Source: an uncultured Ruminococcus sp.
Lineage (GTDB): Bacteria > Bacillota > Clostridia > Lachnospirales > Lachnospiraceae
Direction: 5' to 3'
Assembly (NCBI GenBank): GCA_900066355.1
Contig: FMEL01000007.1
Coordinates: forward strand, 62,001 to 126,000
Length of the DNA: 64,000 nucleotides
A model generated the notes under the pieces. That model ran no database searches, was not told the DNA's origin, and worked only from the letters and a program-made list of their open reading frames with translations. Positions 34,169 to 42,368 of the stretch are shown in pieces. The first letter of the stretch is position 1. Each line of letters starts with the position of its first letter. A program made the position numbers and the translations under genes.

Positions 34169-35188
34169 ATGGCAGTAAAAGTTGCAATTAATGGATTTGG
34201 CCGTATCGGTCGTCTGGCTTTCCGTCAGATGTTTGGAGCAGAAGGATTTGAAATCGTTGCTATCAACGACCTTACATCCCCGAAAATGCTTGCTCACTTA
34301 TTAAAATATGACTCAACTCAGGGAAGATACGCTCTGGCTGACAAAGTAGAAGCAGGCGAAGATTCCATCACAGTTGACGGAAAAGAAATCAAAATCTATG
34401 CAAAAGCTAACGCTGCAGAACTTCCTTGGGGAGAAATCGGTGTAGACGTAGTTCTCGAGTGCACAGGTTTCTATACATCCAAAGACAAAGCTCAGGCTCA
34501 TATCGATGCAGGTGCTAAACACGTTGTTATTTCCGCTCCGGCTGGAAACGACCTTAAGACAATCGTTTACAATGTAAACCATGAAGGTCTTACAAACGAA
34601 GATAAAATCATCTCCGCTGCATCCTGTACTACAAACTGCCTTGCACCAATGGCTAAGGCTCTTAACGATCTTGCACCGATCAAATCCGGTATCATGTGCA
34701 CAATCCACGCTTACACAGGCGATCAGATGACACTTGACGGACCGCAGAGAAAAGGCGATCTGAGAAGATCCCGTGCAGCTGCAGTTAACATCGTTCCGAA
34801 CAGCACAGGTGCTGCAAAAGCTATCGGTCTGGTTATCCCGGAACTGAACGGCAAACTTATCGGATCTGCTCAGCGTGTACCAACCCCGACAGGTTCTACA
34901 ACAATCCTTACAGCAGTTGTTGAAGGAAACGTTACAAAAGAACAGATCAACGCAGCTATGAAAGCAGCTTCTAACGAATCCTTCGGATACAACGAAGACG
35001 AAATCGTATCCAGCGATATCGTTGGTATGAGATTTGGTTCTCTGTTCGATGCTACTCAGACAATGGTTCTTCCACTTGAGAATGGCACAACAGAAGTACA
35101 GGTTGTTTCATGGTATGACAATGAAAACTCCTACACAAGCCAGATGGTTCGTACAATCAAACACTTTGGCAAACTTCTGAACGCTTAA
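34169..35188 (+). CDS. gap: Glyceraldehyde-3-phosphate dehydrogenase
   Basis: NAD-dependent glycolytic GAPDH (339 aa). The N-terminal Rossmann motif is INGFGRIGRLAFRQM, the catalytic Cys is in SAASCTTNCLAPMAK, and SWYDNENSYTSQMVRT lies near the end. Length is standard. The ATG has a perfect TAGGAGGAAT site and the gene uses the codon set of highly expressed genes (many GCT, GTT, AAC), like pgk and tpiA. A strong terminator separates it from pgk. Confidence 0.98.
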   Translation: MAVKVAINGFGRIGRLAFRQMFGAEGFEIVAINDLTSPKMLAHLLKYDSTQGRYALADKVEAGEDSITVDGKEIKIYAKANAAELPWGEIGVDVVLECTGFYTSKDKAQAHIDAGAKHVVISAPAGNDLKTIVYNVNHEGLTNEDKIISAASCTTNCLAPMAKALNDLAPIKSGIMCTIHAYTGDQMTLDGPQRKGDLRRSRAAAVNIVPNSTGAAKAIGLVIPELNGKLIGSAQRVPTPTGSTTILTAVVEGNVTKEQINAAMKAASNESFGYNEDEIVSSDIVGMRFGSLFDATQTMVLPLENGTTEVQVVSWYDNENSYTSQMVRTIKHFGKLLNA

Positions 35189-35256
35189 TTAGAAGCCGAG
35201 TAGCACTCAGATGTAGCAGATATGAATTGTCTGACACATATGAATAAGACTCAGAG

Positions 35257-35290
35257 AAGGGTCCGGTCTTGAATAGGACCGGACCCTTTT
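35257..35290 (+). terminator. Strong terminator between gap and pgk
   Basis: A perfect 12-bp GC-rich stem AAGGGTCCGGTC (35257-35268) with GACCGGACCCTT (35277-35288), then TTTT. No convincing promoter was seen in the 40 bases between it and pgk, so pgk may depend on read-through. Confidence 0.88.
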
Positions 35291-35330
35291 GTCTGTATAA
35301 AGTTAAATATTTATAAGGAGGCATAACAAG

Positions 35331-36524
35331 ATGCTGAATAAGAAATCTGTTGATGACATCAACGTAAAAGGCCAGAAAGTCCTCGTAAGATGTGACTTCA
35401 ATGTACCTCTGCAGGACGGTAAAATTACAGATGAGAACCGTCTGGTAGCAGCTCTTCCTACAATCAAGAAGCTTGTTGCAGATGGTGGAAAGATTATCCT
35501 TTGCTCCCACCTCGGAAAACCGAAGGGAGAGCCGAAACCGGAACTTTCTCTCGCACCTGTTGCAAAACGTCTCACAGAGCTTCTCGGCCAGGAAGTTAAA
35601 TTCGTTCCGAGTCCGGTTGTTGTAGATGACACAGTAAAAGCAGCAGTAGCTGATATGAAAGACGGCGAGATCATTCTTCTTGAGAATACTCGTTATCGTG
35701 CAGAAGAGACAAAGAACGGTGATGAATTCAGCAAAGAACTTGCTTCTCTTTGTGATGTATTTGTAAACGACGCATTTGGTACAGCTCACAGAGCTCACTG
35801 CTCTAACGTTGGTGTTACCAAATATGTAGATACAGCAGTAGTTGGATATCTGATGCAGAAAGAAATCGATTTCCTTGGAAACGCTGTAAACAATCCGGAA
35901 AGACCATTCGTAGCTATCCTTGGCGGAGCTAAAGTTTCCAGCAAGATCTCTGTTATCAACAACCTTCTTGACAAAGTTGATACTCTGATCATCGGTGGTG
36001 GTATGTCCTACACATTCTCCAAAGCACTTGGCGGACATATCGGTAACTCCCTCTGCGAGGATGATTACCTTCAGTATGCATTAGACATGCTTAAAAAAGC
36101 AGAAGAAAAAGGCGTTAAGCTTCTTCTTCCGGTTGACAACAGAATCGGAGATGATTTCTCCAATGACTGCAACATCCAGATCGTAAAACGTGGATGCATC
36201 CCGGATGGCTGGGAAGGAATGGACATCGGAACAGAGACAGAGAAAATCTTCTGTGATGCTGTAAAAGATGCTAAGACAGTTGTTTGGAACGGACCGATGG
36301 GCTGCTTCGAAATGCCGAACTTTGCTCATGGTACAGAAGCAGTTGCAAAAGCTCTTGCTGAGACAGATGCTACAACAATCATCGGTGGTGGTGATTCCGC
36401 AGCCGCAGTTAATATCCTCGGATATGGAGACAAGATGACTCACATCTCCACAGGTGGCGGTGCTTCTCTGGAATTCCTCGAAGGAAAAGAGTTACCAGGC
36501 GTAGCAGCAGCTAACGATAAATAG
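35331..36524 (+). CDS. pgk: Phosphoglycerate kinase
   Basis: Glycolytic kinase (397 aa) transferring phosphate from 1,3-bisphosphoglycerate to ADP. Visible are VLVRCDFNVPLQDG, LCSHLGKPKGEPKPELSLAP (20 residues), FVNDAFGTAHRAH, AILGGAKVSSKI and the nucleotide loop GGGDSAAAVN to STGGGASLEFLEGKELPG. Length is normal. AAGGAGG precedes the ATG. gap lies upstream behind a terminator; tpiA is downstream after a 216-base spacer. Confidence 0.98.
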   Translation: MLNKKSVDDINVKGQKVLVRCDFNVPLQDGKITDENRLVAALPTIKKLVADGGKIILCSHLGKPKGEPKPELSLAPVAKRLTELLGQEVKFVPSPVVVDDTVKAAVADMKDGEIILLENTRYRAEETKNGDEFSKELASLCDVFVNDAFGTAHRAHCSNVGVTKYVDTAVVGYLMQKEIDFLGNAVNNPERPFVAILGGAKVSSKISVINNLLDKVDTLIIGGGMSYTFSKALGGHIGNSLCEDDYLQYALDMLKKAEEKGVKLLLPVDNRIGDDFSNDCNIQIVKRGCIPDGWEGMDIGTETEKIFCDAVKDAKTVVWNGPMGCFEMPNFAHGTEAVAKALAETDATTIIGGGDSAAAVNILGYGDKMTHISTGGGASLEFLEGKELPGVAAANDK

Positions 36525-36740
36525 AACACTTAATGAGAGCAAGCCGCAGGCGCAGACAGAACTTAGCGTTTACTTGGTTCGCCGCTCTTAATGAACACAA
36601 GTCAGAGACGCAGTGTGAATTTAGTGCGAGGCGAACATGTATGGCGGGAAATAGTGCGATTTAGTGAATCGAACTTCCATATCCGCAGCTTATTACGAAA
36701 AGATATATACAGTAATAAATAAAAATCAGGAGATAAGAAA
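36525..36740 (+). other. Structured, repeat-like spacer between pgk and tpiA
   Basis: No gene is seen. The first part has nested inverted pairs AGAGC/GCTCT (36536, 36583) around GAAC/GTTC (36559, 36577). CTTAATGA occurs twice (36529, 36587). Three related segments end in GGTTCGCC, GGCGAAC and ATCGAAC and contain TTAGCG, TTAGTGCG or TTAGTGAA. The DNA looks like a decayed intergenic repeat. The last 20 bases hold the tpiA ribosome site (CAGGAGAT). Confidence 0.5.
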
Positions 36741-37490
36741 ATGGCAAGAAAGAAAATTATCGCTGGAAACTGGAAAATGAACATGACTCCAAGCGAAGCA
36801 GTTAAATTAGTTGAAACTCTGAAACCACTCGTACAGAACGACGAAGTTGATGTAGTATTCGGTGTACCGGCTATCGACATCGTTCCTGTAGTTGAAGCCT
36901 GCAAAGGCACAAACATCGCTGTAGCAGCAGAAAACATGTACTTCGAAGAAAAAGGTGCATACACAGGCGAGATCGCTCCGGCTATGCTTGTAGATGCAGG
37001 TGTTAAATATGTTATCCTCGGACATTCCGAAAGAAGAGATTACTTCGGAGAAACAAACGAAGATGTTAACAAGAAAGTCCTGAAAGCTTTCGAACATGGC
37101 ATCACACCAATCATGTGCTGTGGAGAATCTCTTGAGCAGAGAGAACAGGGCATCACAATGGACTGGATCCGTCAGCAGGTTAAAGTTGGTCTTCAGAATG
37201 TAACTGCAGATCAGGCTAAGACTATGGTTATCGCTTACGAGCCAATCTGGGCTATCGGAACAGGCAAAACAGCAACAAGCGAACAGGCTCAGGAAATCTG
37301 CAAAGGTATCCGTGACTGCGTAGCAGAAATCTATGATACAGACACTGCAGCAGCTATCCGTATCCAGTACGGCGGATCTGTAAATGCAGGAAATGCAGCA
37401 GAACTGTTTGCAATGGGCGATATCGACGGTGGTCTTGTTGGCGGAGCTTCACTCAAACCAGACTTCGGAAAAATCGTAAACTACAAATAA
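36741..37490 (+). CDS. tpiA: Triosephosphate isomerase
   Basis: 249-aa TIM-barrel enzyme interconverting DHAP and glyceraldehyde 3-phosphate. The N-terminal substrate Lys lies in AGNWKMNMTPSEA, the electrophilic His in VILGHSERRDYFGE, the catalytic Glu in VIAYEPIWAIGTGKTAT, and the phosphate loop in YGGSVNAGNAAELF and GGLVGGASL. Length matches the family. It has the same codon bias as gap and pgk. Confidence 0.98.
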   Translation: MARKKIIAGNWKMNMTPSEAVKLVETLKPLVQNDEVDVVFGVPAIDIVPVVEACKGTNIAVAAENMYFEEKGAYTGEIAPAMLVDAGVKYVILGHSERRDYFGETNEDVNKKVLKAFEHGITPIMCCGESLEQREQGITMDWIRQQVKVGLQNVTADQAKTMVIAYEPIWAIGTGKTATSEQAQEICKGIRDCVAEIYDTDTAAAIRIQYGGSVNAGNAAELFAMGDIDGGLVGGASLKPDFGKIVNYK

Positions 37491-37507
37491 TTCATACAAG
37501 AATATAC

Positions 37508-37554
37508 AGCCAGATACTTCAAACTGCATTGGTCAGAGGTATCTGGCTTTTTTA
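37508..37554 (+). terminator. Terminator after tpiA
   Basis: AGCCAGATAC (37508-37517) pairs perfectly with GTATCTGGCT (37539-37548), followed by TTTTTT. Confidence 0.85.
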
Positions 37555-37583
37555 TGTTTTCGTACACGCACAAATGTCCGCGC

Positions 37584-37612
37584 TTGACAAAATCCATTTT
37601 ATACCATACTAT
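37584..37612 (+). promoter_or_regulatory. Promoter of hom
   Basis: TTGACA (37584-37589), a 17-base spacer and TACTAT (37607-37612), 63 bases before the start codon. No T-box or other riboswitch is visible in the short leader. Confidence 0.65.
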
Positions 37613-37674
37613 TAGACACATGGTAGAAATAATCCCTGAACTTTAAGGGACGAGGAGAAAGGAGCCATTCCAAA

Positions 37675-38970
37675 ATGGAGAAAAAAGTGATTCGTGCAGC
37701 CCTCCTGGGATTTGGTACAGTAGGAACCGGCGTATATAAAGTACTGGAGAAGCAGAAAGAGGAGATGATTCCGAAGCTTGGAAGTCAGCTTGAAATCAGC
37801 AAGATTTTGGTACGTAATCTGCAAAAAGCAGCATCAAAGGTAAAAAATCCTGAGATTCTGACAAACAACTGGGACGAGATCGTAAAAGATCCTGAAATAG
37901 ATATTGTAATTGAGCTGATTGGCGGAATCGAACCGGCAAGAACCTACATACTTGATGCATTAAATGCCGGCAAACATGTAGTAACAGCCAACAAAGACCT
38001 GATTGCAGCTCATGGAAAAGAACTTCTCGATGCAGCAGAAGCAAACCATGTGGATTTCCTGTTTGAGGCAGCAGTAGCCGGTGGAATTCCGATCATCCGT
38101 CCGCTGAAAGAATGTCTGGCAGGCAATCATATGGCAGAAGTAATGGGAATCGTCAACGGAACGACCAACTTTATCCTCACAAAGATGACACAGGATGGTA
38201 TGGAATTTAAAGATGCCCTTGCCCTTGCTACAGAGCTGGGGTATGCCGAGGCAGACCCGACTGCAGATATCGAAGGTCTGGATGCCGGACGTAAGGTGGC
38301 AATCCTTGCATCCGTAGCGTTTAATTCCAGAGTTGTATTTGATGATGTTTATATCGAGGGAATCACAAAGATCACAGCCAAAGATATTAAATATGCAAAA
38401 GAAATGGGATGTGACATAAAACTTCTGGGAGTTGCAAAGAATACAGAAGACGGAGTAGAAGCTTATGTATGCCCGATGCTGATTCCAAGCAGCCATCCGC
38501 TTGCATCTGTCAATGATTCCTACAATGCAGTATTTGTAAACGGTGACGCAGTAGAGAATGCAATGTTCTATGGTCGTGGTGCTGGAGAATTCCCGACAGC
38601 AAGTGCGGTAGTCGGGGATCTTTTTGAGATCGTAAGAAACATTCAGGCAAATTGTTGTGCACGTATCGGATGTACCTGCTACAAAGAACTTCCGGTCAAA
38701 AAAATGGCAGATACCTGCAACCGTTACTTTATGAGACTGATCGTAGAAGACCGCTGTGGTGTACTGGCTGAGATGACCGCAGTATTTGCAAAATATGGTG
38801 TCAGTGTGGCTCAGATCATCCAGAAAGCAGCAAGAGATGAAGGAAGCGCAGAAGTTGTTGTGATCACTGCAAAAGTTCGAGAGGGAGATTTCCGGACTGC
38901 AATGGAAGAACTGAGTGGAAGAAGCTCTGTACGTAAGATCAGCAGCATGCTTCGTGTGTACGGAGAATAA
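37675..38970 (+). CDS. hom: Homoserine dehydrogenase
   Basis: NAD(P)H enzyme (431 aa) reducing aspartate semialdehyde to homoserine for threonine and methionine. The Rossmann motif LGFGTVGTGVYKVLE is at the N-terminus, the catalytic region includes GIVNGTTNFILTKM and ELGYAEADPTADIEGLDAGR (20 residues), and the last ~80 residues form an ACT domain (VEDRCGVLAEMTAVFAKYGV), suggesting feedback control by an amino acid such as threonine. Length is typical of the ACT form. No thrB or thrC lies beside it. Confidence 0.97.
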   Translation: MEKKVIRAALLGFGTVGTGVYKVLEKQKEEMIPKLGSQLEISKILVRNLQKAASKVKNPEILTNNWDEIVKDPEIDIVIELIGGIEPARTYILDALNAGKHVVTANKDLIAAHGKELLDAAEANHVDFLFEAAVAGGIPIIRPLKECLAGNHMAEVMGIVNGTTNFILTKMTQDGMEFKDALALATELGYAEADPTADIEGLDAGRKVAILASVAFNSRVVFDDVYIEGITKITAKDIKYAKEMGCDIKLLGVAKNTEDGVEAYVCPMLIPSSHPLASVNDSYNAVFVNGDAVENAMFYGRGAGEFPTASAVVGDLFEIVRNIQANCCARIGCTCYKELPVKKMADTCNRYFMRLIVEDRCGVLAEMTAVFAKYGVSVAQIIQKAARDEGSAEVVVITAKVREGDFRTAMEELSGRSSVRKISSMLRVYGE

Positions 38971-39013
38971 AATATAAATCATACCTTAAGTTATTTTCGA
39001 GAAGGAGAAGCTT

Positions 39014-40162
39014 ATGGGAAATATTATGGATTATATCAGCTGGAGAGGTGACCTTACTTTTGCACAGTCTCCATTTAATGAGGTGGATAACCTGATTCTT
39101 GCCTGTTTTTCGTATGTGAATCTTGACAGGATTCCGGCGGTGACCAGACAAAAAGGAATAGAACTTAAAAAACTGGTCAAAGAATTTAAGAAATTACACA
39201 CGATAAAAGAACTGGAGGCGGATAAATCATTTATCCGCCTGGCTCCGTTTATGATGTTTGAAATGGCAGAATCCGTCCGGTTTGGTAATTGTGTGATCCG
39301 AAACTATGTCAATGAGATTGTTACAGAAGCGGAACAGCAGTTTTCAGCTGTGGAGATCGTGCTGGATGACGGAACTTCTTATATTTCTTTCCGTGGCACG
39401 GATGATACCATTATAGGCTGGAAAGAAGACTTCAATTTAAGTACCGGTGTCGTTCCGGCTCAGGAACGTGCAGTTGAATATATGCAGCGGATTTCTGACA
39501 AAGCCTCCGGGATGCTGCGAGTAGGAGGACACTCAAAAGGTGGAAATCTTGCAATTTATGGCTCTGTCATGTGCAACAGTGTGCATGATAAGATTCTGGA
39601 AATCTATTCGAACGACGGGCCGGGATTTTCAAAGGAATTTCAGGAATCTCCCGAGACAGCAGAGATGATGCCGAAGATCATTCGGATTATCCCGGAATAT
39701 TCCATCATAGGAACACTTCTCGAACATGAGAAACAGCCGATTATCGTGGCAAGTACCAGCAGAGGACTTCTCCAGCACGATGGATTTTCATGGGAAGTAC
39801 AGGGACCGGGTCTTGTCAGACGCGACAGCCTGAATAAAACGGCGCTTCGTTTTATCGAGATTCTGCACAAATGGATTGACGGAATGGACATGGAGCAGAA
39901 GCGACTTCTGATCGAAGATCTCTTTGCAACTTTGCAGGCATCCGGATATGAAAACTTAAGTGAAGTGCAGTCAGGCGGGCTCAAGAGTCTCGCGGCTATG
40001 GTAAAACGACTGGATAAATTTGCACCGGAATCAAGAGGAATGATGCAGGAGCTTCTGACCGCGATCTGTGGCGGCTGGCTGGAACAGCTTCAGGAGAATA
40101 CAAAGGATAAACTATCTGCGATTCCACAGAGCTTTTCCGATAAAATCCTTGAAAAATTTTAA
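39014..40162 (+). CDS. Mbeg1-like (DUF2974) alpha/beta-hydrolase-like protein
   Basis: 382-aa cytoplasmic protein of the DUF2974/Mbeg1-like family. SYISFRGTDDTIIGWKEDFN and the nucleophile-elbow-like VGGHSKGGNLAIYGSV show a lipase-like alpha/beta-hydrolase core with Ser in GHSKG. The role in bacteria is not established. It stands between hom and gpmI. AAGGAGAAG precedes the ATG. Identification of the family is good; a substrate should not be assumed. Confidence 0.85.
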   Translation: MGNIMDYISWRGDLTFAQSPFNEVDNLILACFSYVNLDRIPAVTRQKGIELKKLVKEFKKLHTIKELEADKSFIRLAPFMMFEMAESVRFGNCVIRNYVNEIVTEAEQQFSAVEIVLDDGTSYISFRGTDDTIIGWKEDFNLSTGVVPAQERAVEYMQRISDKASGMLRVGGHSKGGNLAIYGSVMCNSVHDKILEIYSNDGPGFSKEFQESPETAEMMPKIIRIIPEYSIIGTLLEHEKQPIIVASTSRGLLQHDGFSWEVQGPGLVRRDSLNKTALRFIEILHKWIDGMDMEQKRLLIEDLFATLQASGYENLSEVQSGGLKSLAAMVKRLDKFAPESRGMMQELLTAICGGWLEQLQENTKDKLSAIPQSFSDKILEKF

Positions 40163-40248
40163 ATTTTTGGTACTATATAATAGGAAAAAACATACAGGTA
40201 AATACTGTATTGACATGCAGAAAAACTATACAACAGAAGGAGAATATT

Positions 40249-41790
40249 ATGAGTAAAAAACCAACCGTTTTAATGATCCTGGATGGTTATGGCCTGAATG
40301 ACAAACATGAGGGAAATGCAATCTACGAAGCAAAGACTCCTGTTATGGATAAATTAATGGCAGAATATCCATTCGTAAAAGGAAATGCCAGCGGACTTGC
40401 AGTTGGTCTTCCGGACGGACAGATGGGTAACTCTGAGGTAGGTCATATGAATATGGGCGCAGGCCGTATCGTATATCAGGAGCTTACCAGAATCACAAAA
40501 GAGATCAACGATGGTGATTTCTTCAAGAACGAAGCACTTCTTGCAGCAATGAAGAATGCAAAAGATAATGATTCCGCTGTTCACTTCATGGGACTTCTTT
40601 CCGATGGTGGTGTACACAGCCACAACACACATCTCTATGCACTTCTTGAGATGGCTAAGAGAGAAGGTCTTAAGAAAGTTTATGTACACTGCTTCCTCGA
40701 CGGACGTGATACACCTCCGGCATCCGGTAAAGAATTCATCGAACAGCTTGAAGCAAAGATGAAGGAAATCGGTGTTGGTGAGATCGGTGTTGTTTCCGGA
40801 CGTTACTATGCAATGGACAGAGATAACCGCTGGGATCGTGTAGAGCTTGCATACAAAGCACTGACAGAAGGCGAAGGCGTCAAAGGCACAGACGCTGCAG
40901 CAGCAGTTCAGGCTTCCTACGATGCTGACAAGACAGATGAATTCGTACTCCCGACCGTAATCGAAAAAGACGGCAAACCGGTTGCAAAGATCCAGGACAA
41001 AGATTCCGTTGTTTTCTTCAACTTCCGTCCTGACCGTGCACGTGAGATTACCAGGGCATTCTGCGATGATGAATTCAAAGGCTTCGAGAGAGCAAAGAAA
41101 CTTGACCTCACATATGTTTGCTTCACAGACTATGATGAGACAATCCAGAACAAACTGGTTGCCTTCCACAAAGTACTTCTTCAGAATACATTTGGCGAAT
41201 ACCTTGCAGCTCATGATATGACACAGGTTCGTATCGCTGAGACAGAGAAATATGCGCACGTTACGTTCTTCTTCAACGGTGGTGTGGAAGAGCCAAACAA
41301 AGGTGAGGACAGAATCCTTGTAAAATCTCCGAAGGTTGCTACCTATGATCTTCAGCCGGAAATGAGCGCACCGGAAGTCTGCGACAAACTTGTAGATGCG
41401 ATCAAATCTGACAAATACGATGTGATCATCATCAACTTTGCAAACCCGGATATGGTTGGTCATACCGGTGTACAGGCTGCAGCAGTAAAAGCAATCGAGA
41501 CTGTTGACGGCTGCGTAGGCAGAGCAGTAGAAGCCCTCAAAGAAGTTGACGGACAGATGTTCATATGTGCTGACCACGGTAACGCAGAGCAGCTGATCGA
41601 CTATGAGACAGGCGAACCATGGACCGCTCATACAACAAACCCGGTTCCGTTCATACTCGTAAATGCAGATCCGAAATATACCTTAAGAGAGAACGGATGC
41701 CTTGCAGACATCATTCCTACACTGATCCAGCTTATGGGAATGGAACAGCCGGCAGACATGACAGGAAAAAGCCTTCTGATCGAAAAATAA
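40249..41790 (+). CDS. gpmI: 2,3-bisphosphoglycerate-independent phosphoglycerate mutase
   Basis: Mn-dependent mutase (513 aa) interconverting 3- and 2-phosphoglycerate. LMILDGYGLNDKHEGNAI carries the first metal Asp, the phosphoserine is in GNSEVGHMNMGAGRIVYQ, DGRDTPP and SGRYYAMDRDNRWDR follow, and the second metal site is in CADHGNAEQLID plus TAHTTNPVPFI. ATG 40249 with AGAAGGAGA is chosen over an ATG at 40210. It completes the lower-glycolysis set of this region. A -10-like TATAAT is at 40176-40181. Confidence 0.97.
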   Translation: MSKKPTVLMILDGYGLNDKHEGNAIYEAKTPVMDKLMAEYPFVKGNASGLAVGLPDGQMGNSEVGHMNMGAGRIVYQELTRITKEINDGDFFKNEALLAAMKNAKDNDSAVHFMGLLSDGGVHSHNTHLYALLEMAKREGLKKVYVHCFLDGRDTPPASGKEFIEQLEAKMKEIGVGEIGVVSGRYYAMDRDNRWDRVELAYKALTEGEGVKGTDAAAAVQASYDADKTDEFVLPTVIEKDGKPVAKIQDKDSVVFFNFRPDRAREITRAFCDDEFKGFERAKKLDLTYVCFTDYDETIQNKLVAFHKVLLQNTFGEYLAAHDMTQVRIAETEKYAHVTFFFNGGVEEPNKGEDRILVKSPKVATYDLQPEMSAPEVCDKLVDAIKSDKYDVIIINFANPDMVGHTGVQAAAVKAIETVDGCVGRAVEALKEVDGQMFICADHGNAEQLIDYETGEPWTAHTTNPVPFILVNADPKYTLRENGCLADIIPTLIQLMGMEQPADMTGKSLLIEK

Positions 41791-41828
41791 AAATTGAAAC
41801 TAATCTGAATATAGGTAAATAATGAAAT

Positions 41829-41887
41829 CCCCGGATGATTCAGGCAATGGATAATATAGATTGACGGAATTGTCCGGGGTCTTTTTT
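41829..41887 (+). terminator. Terminator after gpmI
   Basis: CCCCGGA (41829-41835) pairs with TCCGGGG (41873-41879) across a long loop, followed by CTTTTTT (41881-41887). Confidence 0.65.
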
Positions 41888-41998
41888 ACCTCAATTTGCG
41901 TTTTGAAACTGTCAAAAATGCACAAAAAAATCCTCGAAACGCGGAAAATAATTGCTATTTTGCTCATTTATTATACTGGAACTATATACATTCTATAA

Positions 41999-42256
41999 AA
42001 GATTGATAATAAGAACTTCAAGTTTGTTCTGGACTGGGATGAGTCTGTATGGACCGAACAGGATAAAAACAGCCTTCCGGTGCTGAAGCGTACCGGTAAG
42101 GCGCGGGGGGCGATTGTGCTGATGGCAGAGGAATTCGATCCGGACAGCACAGAAGCTTCCGGGGATGCAGATTCCCGGAAGTTTTTCTGTCTTTTAAAGC
42201 CAGATTATGTATGCCCGGAAACGTTTATAAAAAGAATAAAAAAAGAGATAATTTAA
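41999..42256 (+). pseudogene. Start-less reading frame, probable gene remnant
   Basis: An open frame of 85 codons runs from just after a TAA at 41996 to TAA at 42254. It has no usable start at its beginning; the only internal ATG leaves 45 codons and has no ribosome site. The translation looks protein-like (KNFKFVLDWDESVWTEQDKN, later KFFCLLKPDYVCPETFIKRI) and its codon use resembles neighbouring genes. I do not recognise the family. It is best read as the 3' remnant of a lost gene. The rest of the 578-base gap between gpmI and the next gene holds the gpmI terminator, AT-rich DNA (41889-41998) and the promoter at 42280. Confidence 0.45.
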
Positions 42257-42276
42257 GATGCAAAAATACAGAAGTA

Positions 42277-42285
42277 TGTTATAAT
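42277..42285 (+). promoter_or_regulatory. Extended -10 promoter of the L,D-transpeptidase gene
   Basis: TGTTATAAT at 42277-42285 is an extended -10 box (TGnTATAAT), about 83 bases before the start. No clear -35. Confidence 0.5.
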
Positions 42286-42368
42286 GGAAACGTTACAGGA
42301 AAATCATCCAAAAATGTTATGATATGGAAGATTGGACGCAGGTATTGATATTCAGGAGAGTATAATAA

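Noticed and set aside
40354..41631. 425-codon open frame antisense to gpmI
   Set aside because: Same cause as the pckA mirror frame. Similar mirror frames occur opposite hom, pgk, the symporter and the P-type ATPase.
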